Shown: positions 1 through 11,546, numbered from the stretch's first letter. The stretch: 64,000 bases of DNA from Bolinopsis microptera (GCF_026151205.1 NC_087082.1:2260001-2324000), one strand, 5' to 3'. Numbers and translations: made by a program. The notes: generated by a model not told the origin, from the sequence alone.

Positions 1-60
1 GAGAATGATGGTGTTTTATTAATGTAAATTCCTGCAAAGCAACTTTACAATATCTTTCAG

Positions 61-3000
61 CGCCAGAAGAGTGGGAAAAGGAAAATGCTGAGACCTCCAA
101 AGTCAGTAGACGACCTTGTGGTAGCTATGATCACACTTGCTGAGGGAATTGCGGAGGGCCAGTCCTCCTCGGCTCAAAGGATTGAACTAAAATCACTATC
201 CCACAAGCTACAGTCGCAGATAAAAGTAAGTCACAGGTTTAAAGATTAGGAGGACGGGATTGATGACAACTGCGCGCGGACCATTCCTGTCATGTCAACG
301 TAGATGATTAATTTTCTTTTTTACCATAATATTAAGTTTGCGCCTTCCATAAGTTGTTGAACTGGGGGTTCTAGGGGGTCTTTAATTATTGTCTAGGGGT
401 CGTTCTCACATTACGTAATCAATTTTTGGACAAATCCCTCCCTATGTAATCAGTTTTACACATAGCTTAAGCTATTGTGTCAAAATTACACTAGCGTAAT
501 CATTTGGAAACTCCCCTCGGCTGATTTCGTAATATGTGAACGACCCCTAGAGGCTTAGACAATAATCATAGGGAAATGCCGTCCAAGTTTACATGAAAAT
601 AGTGTTAAAGCCGGCTTCTTTCTTTTTACTCGGAACATCTCTTCTGGATCAAACATCATGTACTGTGTAGCGTGTTCTTGGTTAAGTTGATTTTTCACTA
701 GGCAAACAATTTCAATCATACAAATTACAACTGTTATGACATTTCTGTGTTGAAAATGACAAAATTTAAAATCAGGACGAGAGATCTGCAATGGATGGTA
801 TCCTAAAAGAAGCAATCCTACTAAATTCGGGGCCAGCACGACCTCAAGTAGGTTCCCAACCTCCTCCTATGAACCTCCAACCTCCTTCACTCGGTATCCA
901 GCCTTCTGGTTCCCGACCTACTCCTTTTGTTGTCCAACAACCTCCTGTTGTTGTCCAACAACCTGCTGTTGTTGCCCAACAACCTCCTGTTGTTGTCCAA
1001 CAACCTCCTGTTGTTGTCCAACAACCTCCTGTTGGTGCACAACAACCTGCTGTTGTTGTCCAACAACCTCCTGTTGTTGCACAACAACCTGCTGTTGGTG
1101 CAAAACAACCTCCTGTTGGTGCACAACAACCTGCTGTTGGTGCACAACAACCTGCTGTTGGTGCACAACAACCTGCTGTTGGTGCACAACAACCTGCTGT
1201 TGGTGCACATCAACCTGCTGTTGGTGCACAATTACCTCAAGCCAATCAAAGCAGAGATAGGCAGCTGTTTCTGCTACAGACAGCACCAGCACTCGTAACT
1301 CCTGCTCATGCAGCACCACTTCCGCCACTCCTAACGTTAACACATGTTCAAAGCTGTTTGATGAATGCTACTTCTCTGCAACAAATATGCAATGTTCAAC
1401 CTCCTGCCTACTTTAGGGTAAGAACAATAAGATATACACGGAAAATAGGTTTGTCATATTTCTTATGACAAATTAGAGGAATTTAAATGACTCTTTTTTT
1501 GTTGGGGACCGGCCGAAGTACCAGCCAATGTGGACTCAAAAAACTATAATATAATTATTATCTATTAAAAGTCGAAAACTCACAAAAGATTAAATATTGT
1601 TGAAAACTATTCAAAATTGACATTAACATTTTGAATTTAGGTTGAGGGTTCAAAAGTGGTATGTCGGATATGTAAAGAGAAACAACCAGTGGGGTACCAC
1701 AAAGGTTGGGGGGTACAAGTGTACCATGATCTACCTCCCAATCAAGCCAACAAGTAAGTCATCACCATGTCACAAAACACGCGTCATTCCTTTAACATGG
1801 GCAACTGTTACCAAGTTAAAGACTATTAGGTGACAAATATTTTATGCTGTTGTATCTAAAATTAATAATAAGTTGATACTGAAAAATTCTTGCAACATTA
1901 ATACGTTCCATTCATTCTTTAGATCAAGGAAGTGGATCAGAATGAATAAGAGTCTGAGAGACCATATTGAGGACTCGAGCCATGTAACGTTTGTGGAGGA
2001 AGTAAGGAGCGTGAACCCTGTAGTGACCAATATGAAGGCTACTATCCGATTCAGAATAGTAAACGTGGGTATAACAGGAATCATGCTTAATCACTCGCAC
2101 AGGTATGTCTATAAAAATTAAAAGCATTCAGTGTTTTTTCGCTCAACTTATTCCCTCAACCAAGATCACCAGACGTTGGTAGATTCAGGATTACATGTTT
2201 AGAAGTCGGTTGCGAAATTGTGATAGAATACCCGAATAATGCAGCCTAATCAGCCATGTTTTGTTTCAGATCATTTCCTCAAGTAATAGCAGCGAGGATT
2301 CAGGAGGGAGTGATGATGGGAAATCAGGACCACTCGTCCGAAATTGTCCCTTATATCGTTGACACTGCCTTCCTAATCTTGCGGGAGAAAGTTCTGGAAG
2401 CTGCAAGGTCGACCTTGGTTGGATTCCCGCTCCCCCTTTTCATCACTTGCGATAAAGATCAATCAAAGATGAGGTAAAATCTATAACATATTATGTATAT
2501 TGAAAAATATAGATTATACACTGTACAGGGTGTTTTCGAGATACTTATGAAACCAGTCCAAATATTAAAATTTGACAAAGAATTCTGTAGAAAATTGAAC
2601 CGGACGTTTTGACCGCAATATTTTAAAATATCAAATAAGCAATAATTGACAAACGCACATTATAGGTAGACCAATAATCTGATGAGTTTTCTCCTGTTTG
2701 TCAGCAATTTAAAATGTTGTGGAATTTTTGCGGTTTTTATTCCTATTTGAAACGCTCTCGAAAAGGGTGGGCGACAATTTACCCCTGATAATTGACCCCC
2801 CCCCCCCCCCCCCGACCCCCCTGACCCTGACCCTGACCCTGACTGTAACCCGATCAATTGACCCCAGTGTAATTACATAGGGGGTCAATTGTCGGGGGGT
2901 CAATTGTCGGGGGTCAATTGTTGGGGGTCAATTGTTGGGGGTAAATTTTCGCGGTACCATTGAAATGAATCAATGGAATGATTCAGAAACCCATTTCAGG

Positions 3001-5079
3001 AAACGCATGGTTCTTGCAGTCCGAATGCTATCGCTTGATGATAATCTGACCTTGCCGCTGATCATGTCATTGTACATTGGCTCTCCAGCTAGTGTAGATA
3101 ACACTGGTCAGGGAATGGCACGTACGATCTTGACGACACTAGAGGAATTTGGGTTTGACCGCGCCATCGTCAAATCTTCAATGTCTGGTGGATGTTACGA
3201 TGGCCAACTTCTCGTCTGCAAGGTAATGACCTATTTAAAAATTGCGTTCTGATATCAGTATAAATGTATTTAAAGTGGTATTTAAAAGCAAACAAAAAGT
3301 ATCCGTCCAACTTTTAGTTTTATGTATGATTGATCATTCCTATAATAATACATACATAATACATTAAAATCAAAAGCTTTATTTTATTAAATATCTCCGC
3401 AGGTTGTGGAAGCCATCTTCCAGCAACTGGACCCTCCACCTGCGGTAGTTAACAACACAAAGGTTACAAAGATGCAAGTCTGGGACCCATCGCATCTCCT
3501 CGAATTGGTCCTGAAGAAGTGTCTTAAAGAATTTTCGGATCTCCAGACCGTAAAGAAGCACGTGCATGACGTATCGGTTTTTTTCCGGGATTCGGAAGTC
3601 TACGAGTACCTGCTTCCTGCTGCCCAGGCTCTGTGCAAGAGGCTCTATTCGCCCAAAGCCCTGAAAGACCTTAAGTTTGTGGCTCATGGTGCCGACCTTT
3701 TAGATGACTACATCAAAAATTTTAGCATTTATGAGGCGGCACTCAATGAGATAGCTGCCAACCACACTAACCAGGACACACAGGCAAAGGCACGGGGACA
3801 CCTTAACAACATGTTAAGAAGTGACATCTTGATGTCAGTGCACTTCCTGCGTGGCCTGACGTGGATCTTAAAGCGCTGTTCTTTAAAGTTCCAGGATGAT
3901 CAGGGACTGATCAATTCCTACGTGAACACGCAAGAACTTCTTGTGTCTGTGATCGACCATCTGAGTGTCCTCCAAGATGGAACACATGCTGTTTCACCAG
4001 CATGCCAGTATGTGTTCAGGGATTATCTCGACCTACTATCTCGTCGAGCATACGTCCCACCTGGTCGCGGGACAAGACAAAGACCGACAACTTCTCTCTC
4101 GTCGCAACAAGATCTGCACAGAGAAATGTTGGAATTAAACAGACGCCATCAGGACATGATCGTTAGAATGAGAGCTGTCATCCGGTATTATTGGTATTCC
4201 AATGCCAAGTGGTGGCGAGAGTCAGCAACACGTCTACCAGCTGCTGGACACTTCCTCAACAAGCTAGAAGCTGAGCTGAACATTGACTACGTCGATGTAT
4301 TGATACCAGAAAACAAACGGTGTAGCTTATGTCATGCATATGTGCCTGACAATACTAGACAGCTCAATCGTCATGGTCAGGGTCAATGCTTAGGTGCACA
4401 GTTCACAGATATTCCTAGCTTGGGGGCAGCTTTCACAACTGTCAAGGTGGTCGAGTTGGGCCCTCTTCAGAGACTTAGTCGTGACCCAAATCAAGTTAAC
4501 GATGCTTCTTTTTCGATGCTCGTTCTCCAGTTGAAGAAAGCAAAAGACGAGGTGGATAGAGATCGGACACTACAAGGCGTGACATGTAGTCTTCAACACT
4601 ACTGCAAGAAGCTACTTATTACTCAACAGTTGAGATCTATGGTCTGTCCTGGTATGCTTCATCTGTTGACGGTACTCCTGACAGCTGCAGTGTCTGAAGC
4701 TTTGTGTGAGACACTCGGTTCAGAGATGGAGATGTACCATAACAACCGGTACACTAATGCTGGACCACACAACGACGATCTTAGACTACAGAAGGAGATG
4801 TTCGTCAAGAGAAATGGACCACCTATTGGTAACAACCACCAGTTTGTTCAGAAAGTTGCAGACACTATGAACCAAGTTGGCGTTCCATATCTGGACAGAC
4901 GACAAGATCCTCACGGTAATGTTGCGTTACGCAAGTTCAAATTTGGCACACGGGCGTATTATGAAGGAGCAGCAAGAGACCCAGTCTCGGTAGCATCAGT
5001 GACCAGTGTAACTGTGAACAACTTGGTAAAGAATTCCAAAGGAAAATCTCGCAAGGGTGCACTGGAAAGATTTTACTGA
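61..5079 (+). CDS. hAT-transposase-derived protein, seven exons, 5' end outside window
   Basis: Seven exons join in frame: 61-225, 776-1417, 1641-1753, 1923-2102, 2270-2473, 3000-3222 and 3403-5079 (3204 nt, 1067 residues plus stop); all borders are AG/GT. No start codon is convincing in the first exon, so the 5' end is upstream. Exon 2 holds a Pro/Val/Gln heptad array. Exon 3 has a C-x2-C pair followed by histidines, resembling a degenerate BED-type finger. Exons 6-7 resemble the RNase-H-like core of hAT transposases: a YDGQ where hATs have TDGA, then WDPSH before a helical LELVLKK stretch, then a KxxxxHVHDVSVFFRDS block. The usual RW pair is replaced by HGADLLDD. A second C-x2-C..H..C cluster lies near residue 820. 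No hATC dimerisation domain is visible. It could be a domesticated gene or an old element with introns; family assignment is by pattern memory only. Confidence 0.72.
383..568. mobile_element. Inverted-repeat MITE in intron 1 of the hAT-derived gene
   Basis: The left end (around 392-422) reads GGGGTCGTTCTCACATTACG and the right end (521-550) reads the complement, with CGTAATATGTGAACGACCCC. The pairing continues outward with ATTATTGTCTA near 385 and TAGACAATAAT near 556. There is no coding potential inside. GGTCGTT...TTACGTAA ends are typical of a widespread MITE group in invertebrates (from memory). A second partial right end lies at 8645-8685. Confidence 0.7.
918..1245 (+). repeat. Coding minisatellite of 18-21 bp units in exon 2
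   Basis: About 17 units of CAACAACCTGCTGTTGGTG-like sequence run without a frame break and encode heptad or hexad units such as PPVVVQQ and PAVGAQQ. The array opens all six frames, so several long antisense ORFs here are by-products. Units grade from a VVVQQ type at the 5' side to a VGAQQ type at the 3' side, as expected from local tandem duplication. Confidence 0.85.
2768..2955. repeat. G/C-tract inverted-repeat element in intron 5
   Basis: The left arm (about 2769-2798) GCGACAATTTACCCCTGATA followed by ATTGACCCC pairs with the right arm (about 2926-2953) GGGGTCAATT...GGGGTAAATTTTCGC. Between them lie a C homopolymer of about 16, CCCTGA repeats and four copies of GGGGGTCAATTGT. It sits entirely within the intron, ending about 45 bp before exon 6. 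Confidence 0.6.
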
Positions 5080-7170
5080 TTTTGTTGTTGATTAAAATCA
5101 GTTGCATGTTTCCGTTTGTGCACTTCATTTAAGCACAGCAGTCTGATCAACTCTTGTATTTCATTGTTAAATATTTCTAACTAGGTTATAGTTTGAACAC
5201 GGAATGTTTTGTTTCGTGCGGCAATTTTCAGTTAAAATGAAAAATCTATTTATATTATTATACAAATGGGCTGGGGTAGTTTGATTTACCTTGTGACTGT
5301 GGAGTGTTATAAAGTTGTTGTACTCTATAAGTGTATATTCACCTACAAGCATAACTGCTTGGCGTGATGAGGTACATCTTTGATTGGTCGAAGGTCTTTC
5401 AACAACACAACATCATCACTTTCATAGTAGTCCCCGGCTTATGACGGGTTCATAGCGGTATTAAACATGTTTTTCTGGGCCCAAACATTCTACGCTCCTA
5501 CTATGCTATTACTGGTCTCTTGACTAACTCCCAATCATCTGTCCATATGGTAGTGTTTCTGGACAAATAGATGGTATACGATGCCCTCAGGCTGATCTCA
5601 GCGATCTTCATGCAGGCCTTCTTCTTCTCTTTGTTCTTTACGTTCAGGTGGTTCATAAATGTTGGGAGGCTATAATAGTTGTAAATGCCTCGAGCTCCCA
5701 CTTCTACTGTCTGGAGCTTGCAAGCCCATCCGTTGGCTTCTATCTCTTCTGTCAGCTGCTAATATCTCTTCATCTTTCGCTTCTCTTGATCAGCAAAGTT
5801 CTGCTCATTTCCACAAGTCAGCTCCATTAGATAAACCTTCTTTGCTTTATCTGAATAGATCACTACATCAGGTCTTAGTGGTGTAGCTGCAATGTGCTGC
5901 GGGAAGTTCCTCTGTCTCTCATCCTCATCAAATATTATCTTCCAGTCGTTGGCATCTGAAAAGAAATATCTTTGGGTCTTATGATGAGTTGGGTCAGCTA
6001 AGGTAACCTTCTCGCGCTTATTGCCTGCCTTGTGAAAGACCGACGGTGCCCTCTTCGATTCCTTGGCGATGTCAGAATTAAACTCGTCAATCTGTGATGA
6101 AACAGTCTTCATGATTTCACGTAGGACCTGATCATGGCGCCAGTTGAAACGTCCCTGTCTTAGTAATATTATTTTATTAACCGGGGGATATGTTTAATTC
6201 CTTGATTTTGAATATATTCATTCTTTCATTATGAATAACCAAATTTTACAAAGTTTTATACCTACAAAAGGTTTGGATTCATTTTTATCACATATTTTGA
6301 TGGTTTTATGAGAATGGTTTGTTGAACGTTTTATCATAATGATAGCATTGTAGCATGGAGTACTCATTGTATCATTAATTTTATGTGAGTGCTACCTGTA
6401 CCCCTTCAATATTCCAAATTATTAAGTATGTACTTGAATAATGAATTGTATAATTAAAGAGACTGTTGTTGTTCTCATGTTCTCTTGTTGTTTTGATTTC
6501 TAAATCAAATTGAAACATTATGTGTTTTTTCACACTCGACCCACATGGACTGGTTTTAAAATCCCTATTTCAACGTGTTTAATATTGTTTTATTGATGAG
6601 GGCTCAATAATTTATTAGAATATATGGATTAAAAGATTGAAATCATGTTGCATGTTGCCGTAATTTGACTTTGTGCACTTACAGCAGTATGATCAACTCA
6701 TGTGTTTCATTGCTAAATATATCAGAACTATCAACTATGTGATAGTTTGAACACGGTATTTTTGTTTCGTGCAGCAATTTTCAGTTAAAATGAAAGATCT
6801 ATTTATATTATTATACAAATGGGCTGGGGTAGTTTGATTTACCTTGTGACTGTAATTAATGTTGTTTTATTAACCGGGGGATATGTTTCATTCCGTGATT
6901 TTAAATATATTCATTCTTTCATTATGAATAACCAAATTTTACAAAGTTTCATACCTTCAAAAGGTTTGATATATGAATTCATTTTTATCATATATTTCGA
7001 TGGTTGTATGATAACGGTTTGTTGAACGTTTTATCATAATGATAGCATTGTAGCATGGAGTATTCATTGTATTAATTTTATGTGAGTGCTACCTGTACCC
7101 CTTCAATATTCCAAATTATTAAGTATGTACTTGAATAATGAATTGCATAATTAAAGAGACTGTTGTTGTC
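5080..7170 (+). repeat. 3' UTR of the hAT-derived gene, present twice; first copy interrupted
   Basis: Sequence 5090-5300 matches 6630-6852, and 6158-6475 matches 6857-7165, at high but imperfect identity. The second copy (6630-7170) is continuous. The first is split at about 5300/6158 by an insertion. Both copies end in ATAATTAAAGAGACTGTTGTTG, where ATTAAA plus a GT-rich stretch looks like a polyadenylation signal. This suggests the 3' end of a neighbouring paralogue was kept after its coding part was lost. Confidence 0.7.
5490..6158 (-). pseudogene. Decayed retroelement ORF, restriction-like C-terminal domain
   Basis: On the minus strand 6112-5759 encodes a run containing RPDVVIYSDKAKKVYLMELT, which resembles the C-terminal PD-(D/E)xK-like region found after reverse transcriptase in many invertebrate LINE-like ORFs. 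After a frame change the same domain continues at about 5720-5500 with VEVGARGIYNYY. No RT motif is present. It lies inside the insertion that splits the first 3' UTR copy, so it arrived after the UTR duplication or before it in only one copy. Non-functional. Confidence 0.65.
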
Positions 7171-8897
7171 TTCTTGCTCTAATAGCTTTTAATTTTTAAC
7201 TACTACGTAATTTATTTTGATAAATTTGAAACACGAATGAGCAAAGTTTATTCGGGAAATTGTAACGAATTATAGCTTAAATTGGATCATTTTTTTAGTA
7301 TGTAGATATTATCTGCTCTCATCTAACAACGTATTTACACCGGCATCTCAATATAAACATCTTAATATACACTTGAACTGCCTAATAATAGTTGAAGTTC
7401 TATAAATTGAAATTATGCATTTTTATTACCAGTTTTCAGTTCGATAATAAAACATATTGTTTGATTTATAACAAGAAGCAATTTACAAAACAGACAATAA
7501 GTGTTTAGTCAGGGACATGGGTGGCTTCGGTTTTTCCGATATTCACTGCTTTGGAGTTGTCTTATCGGTATATTAGGGTATATCACTTTAAATTTGCGTT
7601 ATCTAAGACTTGCATTTATTGTTCATTGATCTGTTTCTAGTAGAAAGTGCGAAGAATAAAACTTGCATTCCTGCGTCATCTCAAATCTCACGATATGTGA
7701 ATACCCCGTTAACTGGGTCATATCATAAAAAGAAACTTTTGTTCATTAATGTTGGTGCATCTCGCATGACGCATTTAAAATTATCTACCACAGATGACAG
7801 ATGTCATGTATTTAAAAATTTCAGAAATGAGATGTGTCCCTTAAACCCACGGATGAGCGCTCGATTCGTAATACAGATTTGAGGAACTCTGACTTATCTG
7901 AAATAGACTAATATGCGCGGCTTTTATTGCGCGCATCTTGGGTAAGCGTATTAATTTGAATAATTGCAAATTTTTTTTCGAAATTTGACTGCAGGCATGC
8001 CTGCATTTCAGCATCTATATTTTCAAAAATCGTTCAACATTAAGTGTTGTACAAAACAGCAATTCTTTTTAATTAAATTTAAATAATGCTGAAATTAGTG
8101 CAGTGAATGCTTTAAAAAAATTTTTTTTCCATTTAAAAAAGATGAATAAAACAACATGCCAAAAATAAATTTGATTTATTTTATTATTTATAAAGTATTT
8201 GAATACTATTAAGATCAAAATTTAATTTATATAGATATAGTTAGTATTGCGCGGCGCATCTCTTATTTTCGAACTTTTTACGTATTTATTAAAATCGAGC
8301 GCTACGTTGTATTTTACTTTATATATTATATACCTTTATTTGATGCATTCAGTGATAACGGCTGAAGCTGTAATATTCTCGACATTATTTTATGTTGTTT
8401 TCTTGATAAACACAAATTCTCTTGTTTTCACGTCCTCTTGTTTTCACGTCCTTTTACATCCTGTACGGCTTTGTATACGATATATTCCAAAAACTCCGGG
8501 TTGGTCAACGTTTGTCAAACCATGTCCATCATCAACAGCCAGTCACATCAAGGGGTCGTACCCCCTGCTGTGACTGTTGATGTTGTATCTGTTATATATA
8601 TTATGGGTATTGTTTTCAAATAACTCAATCATAATCATTAAGTAAAGTCCTCCCCCTCAGTGATTACGTAATGTGTAAACGACCACCATTTCCCTAGCTA
8701 CAATTTGCATTTCCTTGTATTGCAAAAAGTAGACGTAAAATAAATTTCCTTGTTTCAATGAATTTTTCATACTCGCTTCCTTATTATCGCCGTCGGTGAA
8801 AAATTTTTGATACAATACTTAGTATTGCGTATCGATTTTCAGCACACGAATCCGTTTCTCAGCAAAATTGTGTCCCTAAGTGCTGGTTCCTAGCAAG
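7171..8897. other. AT-rich intergenic stretch, no gene seen
   Basis: Open frames here (for example 7610-7882 and 8247-8573) have no recognisable motifs and AT-rich composition like their surroundings. Two small structures stand out: an imperfect hairpin at about 8530-8585 (CATCAACAG...CTGTTGATG, with GGGGTCGTACCCC in the loop) and a MITE-like right end at 8645-8685 related to the element at 383-568. Confidence 0.5.
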
Positions 8898-9360
8898 TTC
8901 TCAACTTTCTGGAGATGGGTTAATGGGTAGCAGTGCTTTACTTCTATACATGGCACCAATTCTCTTCATGACCTTCCTAATAATATAATCTACATGGCTT
9001 TTGAAGTTCAATTTACTATCTAGAATGAGGCCAAGATATTTTGTCTCTTTGCACTCCTTGATTGTGAAAGTTACCTCATTACAATCAATCGTTATTTCAT
9101 CATGTTGGTCAACAGAATCAAACAATAGGAATTCAGTCTTCTTTTCATTGAGTGATAATTTATTAACACTGAGCCATTTAAAGATTGTCATAAGTTCTAT
9201 TTTCATGTTTATAAATGTGCTTCTGCAGGTTTGATCAAAGAATAGTGCACCATCATCTGCAAATAGAAAGGGCTTAGATAGGTTACAGGCATAAATGATG
9301 TCATTTATGAAGATACTAAATAATATAGGCCCAATGATGCTTCCTTGTGGTACACCATAA
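8898..9360 (-). pseudogene. Truncated non-LTR reverse transcriptase fragment
   Basis: Reading the minus strand from 9360, the translation begins FYGVPQGSIIGPILF, the GxPQGS block of non-LTR reverse transcriptases, then SKPFLFADDGALFFD with the catalytic FADD (YxDD-type) motif. It goes on to LSLNEKKTEFLLF and KYLGLILDSKLNFKSHVDYI and stops at 8901. The palm subdomain is therefore present but the fingers, endonuclease and 3' end are absent. It was cut exactly at the left edge of the 272-bp repeat array. CR1/Jockey-like type is likely; the clade is uncertain. Confidence 0.8.
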
Positions 9361-10092
9361 AAGAAATTTATGTAAAGTCATATGTTACAGTTATTAAAAA
9401 AAGTCAAAATCATTGAACAATTTTGAATATGCAAATTAGATTGAAAAAGAAATAGTAAAAATAAAAATAATACCATTTTAGCACAGGGTAGCACTGGTAC
9501 CTCGTAAACGGGCTGCATTGGTTGGGGGATGAGCTGTATTGGTTGCTCAGCCTCCCTGCAGCGCTTCCACATGCACACCAATCCTATGATGCTGTGAATA
9601 AAGGAGAGAATTATGACTTTGCTAGTATTAAAAGAAATTTATGTAAGGTCATATGTTACAGTTATTAAAAAAAGTCAAAATCATTGAAAATTTTTGAATA
9701 TGCAAATTAGATTGAAAAAGAAATAGTAAAAATAAAAATAATACCATTTTAGCACAGGGTAGAGCACTGGTACCTGGTAAACGGGCTGCATTGGTTGGGG
9801 GATGAGCTGCATTGGTTGCTCAGCCTCCCTGCAGCGCTTCCACATGCACACCAATCCTATGATGCTGTGAATAAAGGAGAGAATTATGACTTTGCTAGTA
9901 TTAAAAGAAATTTATGTAAGGTCATATGTTACAGTTATTAAAAAAAGTCAAAATCATTGAACAATTTTGAATATGCAACTTAGATCGAAAAAGAAATAGT
10001 AAAAATAAAAATAAATACCATTTTAGCACAGGGTAGAGCACCAACCCGAGCATCACGAGCAGTGCCGCTATTATGATTAATAATTTCTGTTC
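9360..10092 (-). repeat. Three tandem copies of a 272-bp unit carrying exon-like sequence
   Basis: Unit starts (AAAGAAATTTATGTAA) lie at 9360, 9631 and 9904, so periods are 271 and 273 bp. On the minus strand copies 1 and 2 contain an acceptor TTTATTCACAG, an open stretch encoding IIGLVCMWKRCREAEQ, and a donor ATG/GTATTA. Copy 3 keeps the same exon end (LYPVLK) but its upstream part encodes a hydrophobic run, KLLIIIAALLVMLGLVLYPV, that looks like a membrane segment. Copy 2 preserves frame between copies; copy 1 has a 2-bp deletion. It may be the remnant of a small membrane-protein gene with duplicated exons, product unknown. Confidence 0.5.
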
Positions 10093-10773
10093 ATACACGT
10101 GTGAGGTTCTTGTAAGTGAATGAGGAACAACTTACAATGAACTGTATTACATAGAATAACCTAAGGGGGGATGTCGTTAGATAACAGTATATAAAATAGG
10201 CTGACACACGGATATTGTCATGATCTGTCATGGATTGTGATTTGAATGAATGAGTGAGTTTATAAACAATGAGTGAGTTTTAACGATGCAATGATTAATG
10301 ATTATCTGTAAAGAAGGTTGTTTAGAACTCACGAGCCATGAAAAGTATACGATTCGTTAGATTATTTTATTTTAATTTTTTTAAATAATTGATTTATATT
10401 TGACTATTCATGTATTCATAATATGAAACGTGAATTCTGATAATATATTGATCATACTAATGGTAGATTGAGGTTTAACAATACAATTGTTAAAATACAG
10501 TTTGCATTCAGTAGGGAATTAATCAATAATATTCAAACAATATACACATAATATAGCAATGGCCAATTGGCTGACTATAAGGTCATGGCCTGAACTTTAA
10601 TAGTCAAGTGATGCTAAAGCAGAGCACAAATATGTAATAAGTTAATAGATAAAAATACTGATTCAATGATTAAAATTATAGCTGTGAGTGTCAATAAATT
10701 ACTGTGTCATAAAAAAAGGAACGATGTACACGTGATCTGAGATACCAATATCTCAATATCAAAAGGATAGTGT
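10093..10773. other. AT-rich intergenic stretch, no gene seen
   Basis: No open frame with recognisable features, no clear tandem repeat and no RNA gene were found. A weak duplicate of ATGAGTGAGTTT lies near 10250-10280. Confidence 0.45.
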
Positions 10774-11320
10774 CTAGAAACATTCATAGTCCATGGTGGC
10801 AGGTATCAAGTTAAACGAAGTTACACTGACTGGCAATGTATACGATTGCCGTCTCCCTCTCTCACCCCTGACCGCTATCAGGGTGCTCCTGAGGATTGAG
10901 AATCTAATCCTGGTGCGCATGTAACACATAATAGCCGCATAGTCTTCTCCTCTCTTCTGGGATAGTTTTTCAGCGAGTCTCTTGTGGTATCTTGTGGCTT
11001 GTGGACCCCATCCGCCATTTGTTGAGTATATAAGTGGGGTAAAGGTGCCTTTTTCCACCTGGATGATTCTGTTGTTGTACTTTTTCATTTTCCTCATTTC
11101 ATGAGCTTTATAGATCTGTTCCATATCTTTTTTGACATATGTGGGTGAGTTGGGGTGGGTAACACAGACATCAAAGAATGTTCGTTCAAATGTGCTCCAG
11201 AGACCTCGTGAGGATACATCAGGTGCAGCTCTATCAGCATTGGTACCAACAATTTCTTCATTATCAAGGGGTATCAATGCTGGCTCAGTCACTACATCTC
11301 TGCATACTTCACGCTGCATT
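10774..11320 (-). pseudogene. LINE-like ORF C-terminal fragment (181 codons open)
   Basis: The open frame contains DVSSRGLWSTFERTFFDVCV, RIIQVEKGTFTPLIYSTNGG and IRFSILRSTLIAVRGERG in order. This order is familiar from the C-terminal restriction-like domain of invertebrate retroelement polyproteins. It ends SFNLIPATMDYECF. No RT lies nearby, so it is a 5'-truncated or isolated copy, though the 181-codon frame is still intact, which suggests a recent insertion. A second, frameshifted copy lies at 48929-49190. Confidence 0.72.
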
Positions 11321-11546
11321 CAGTAGGGATGGAACAAGTTTTCATATGATATTCTACCGGACATTCATTTGATCCGGCAAGTTTTTGAATATCACCACGG
11401 CACCACAAATTCTCTTTGGAAGGATCAGGGAGTGATTCTCTGTATCAGTTCGCTTGGATTCATCTCCCCATGTTCGGAAAATCCCGCTACACCTTCTCAC
11501 CGGGACTAATTTAAAGTACCAATATTAATGCTCCACGCCACTCCAG

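Noticed and set aside
887-1343. Long antisense and out-of-frame ORFs over the heptad array
   Set aside because: They arise because an 18-21-bp tandem repeat opens every frame; only the plus frame joins flanking exons in phase.
10774-11320. Single-copy host gene of 181 residues
   Set aside because: A second, decayed copy at 48929-49190 and the familiar LINE-type motif order point to a mobile element.
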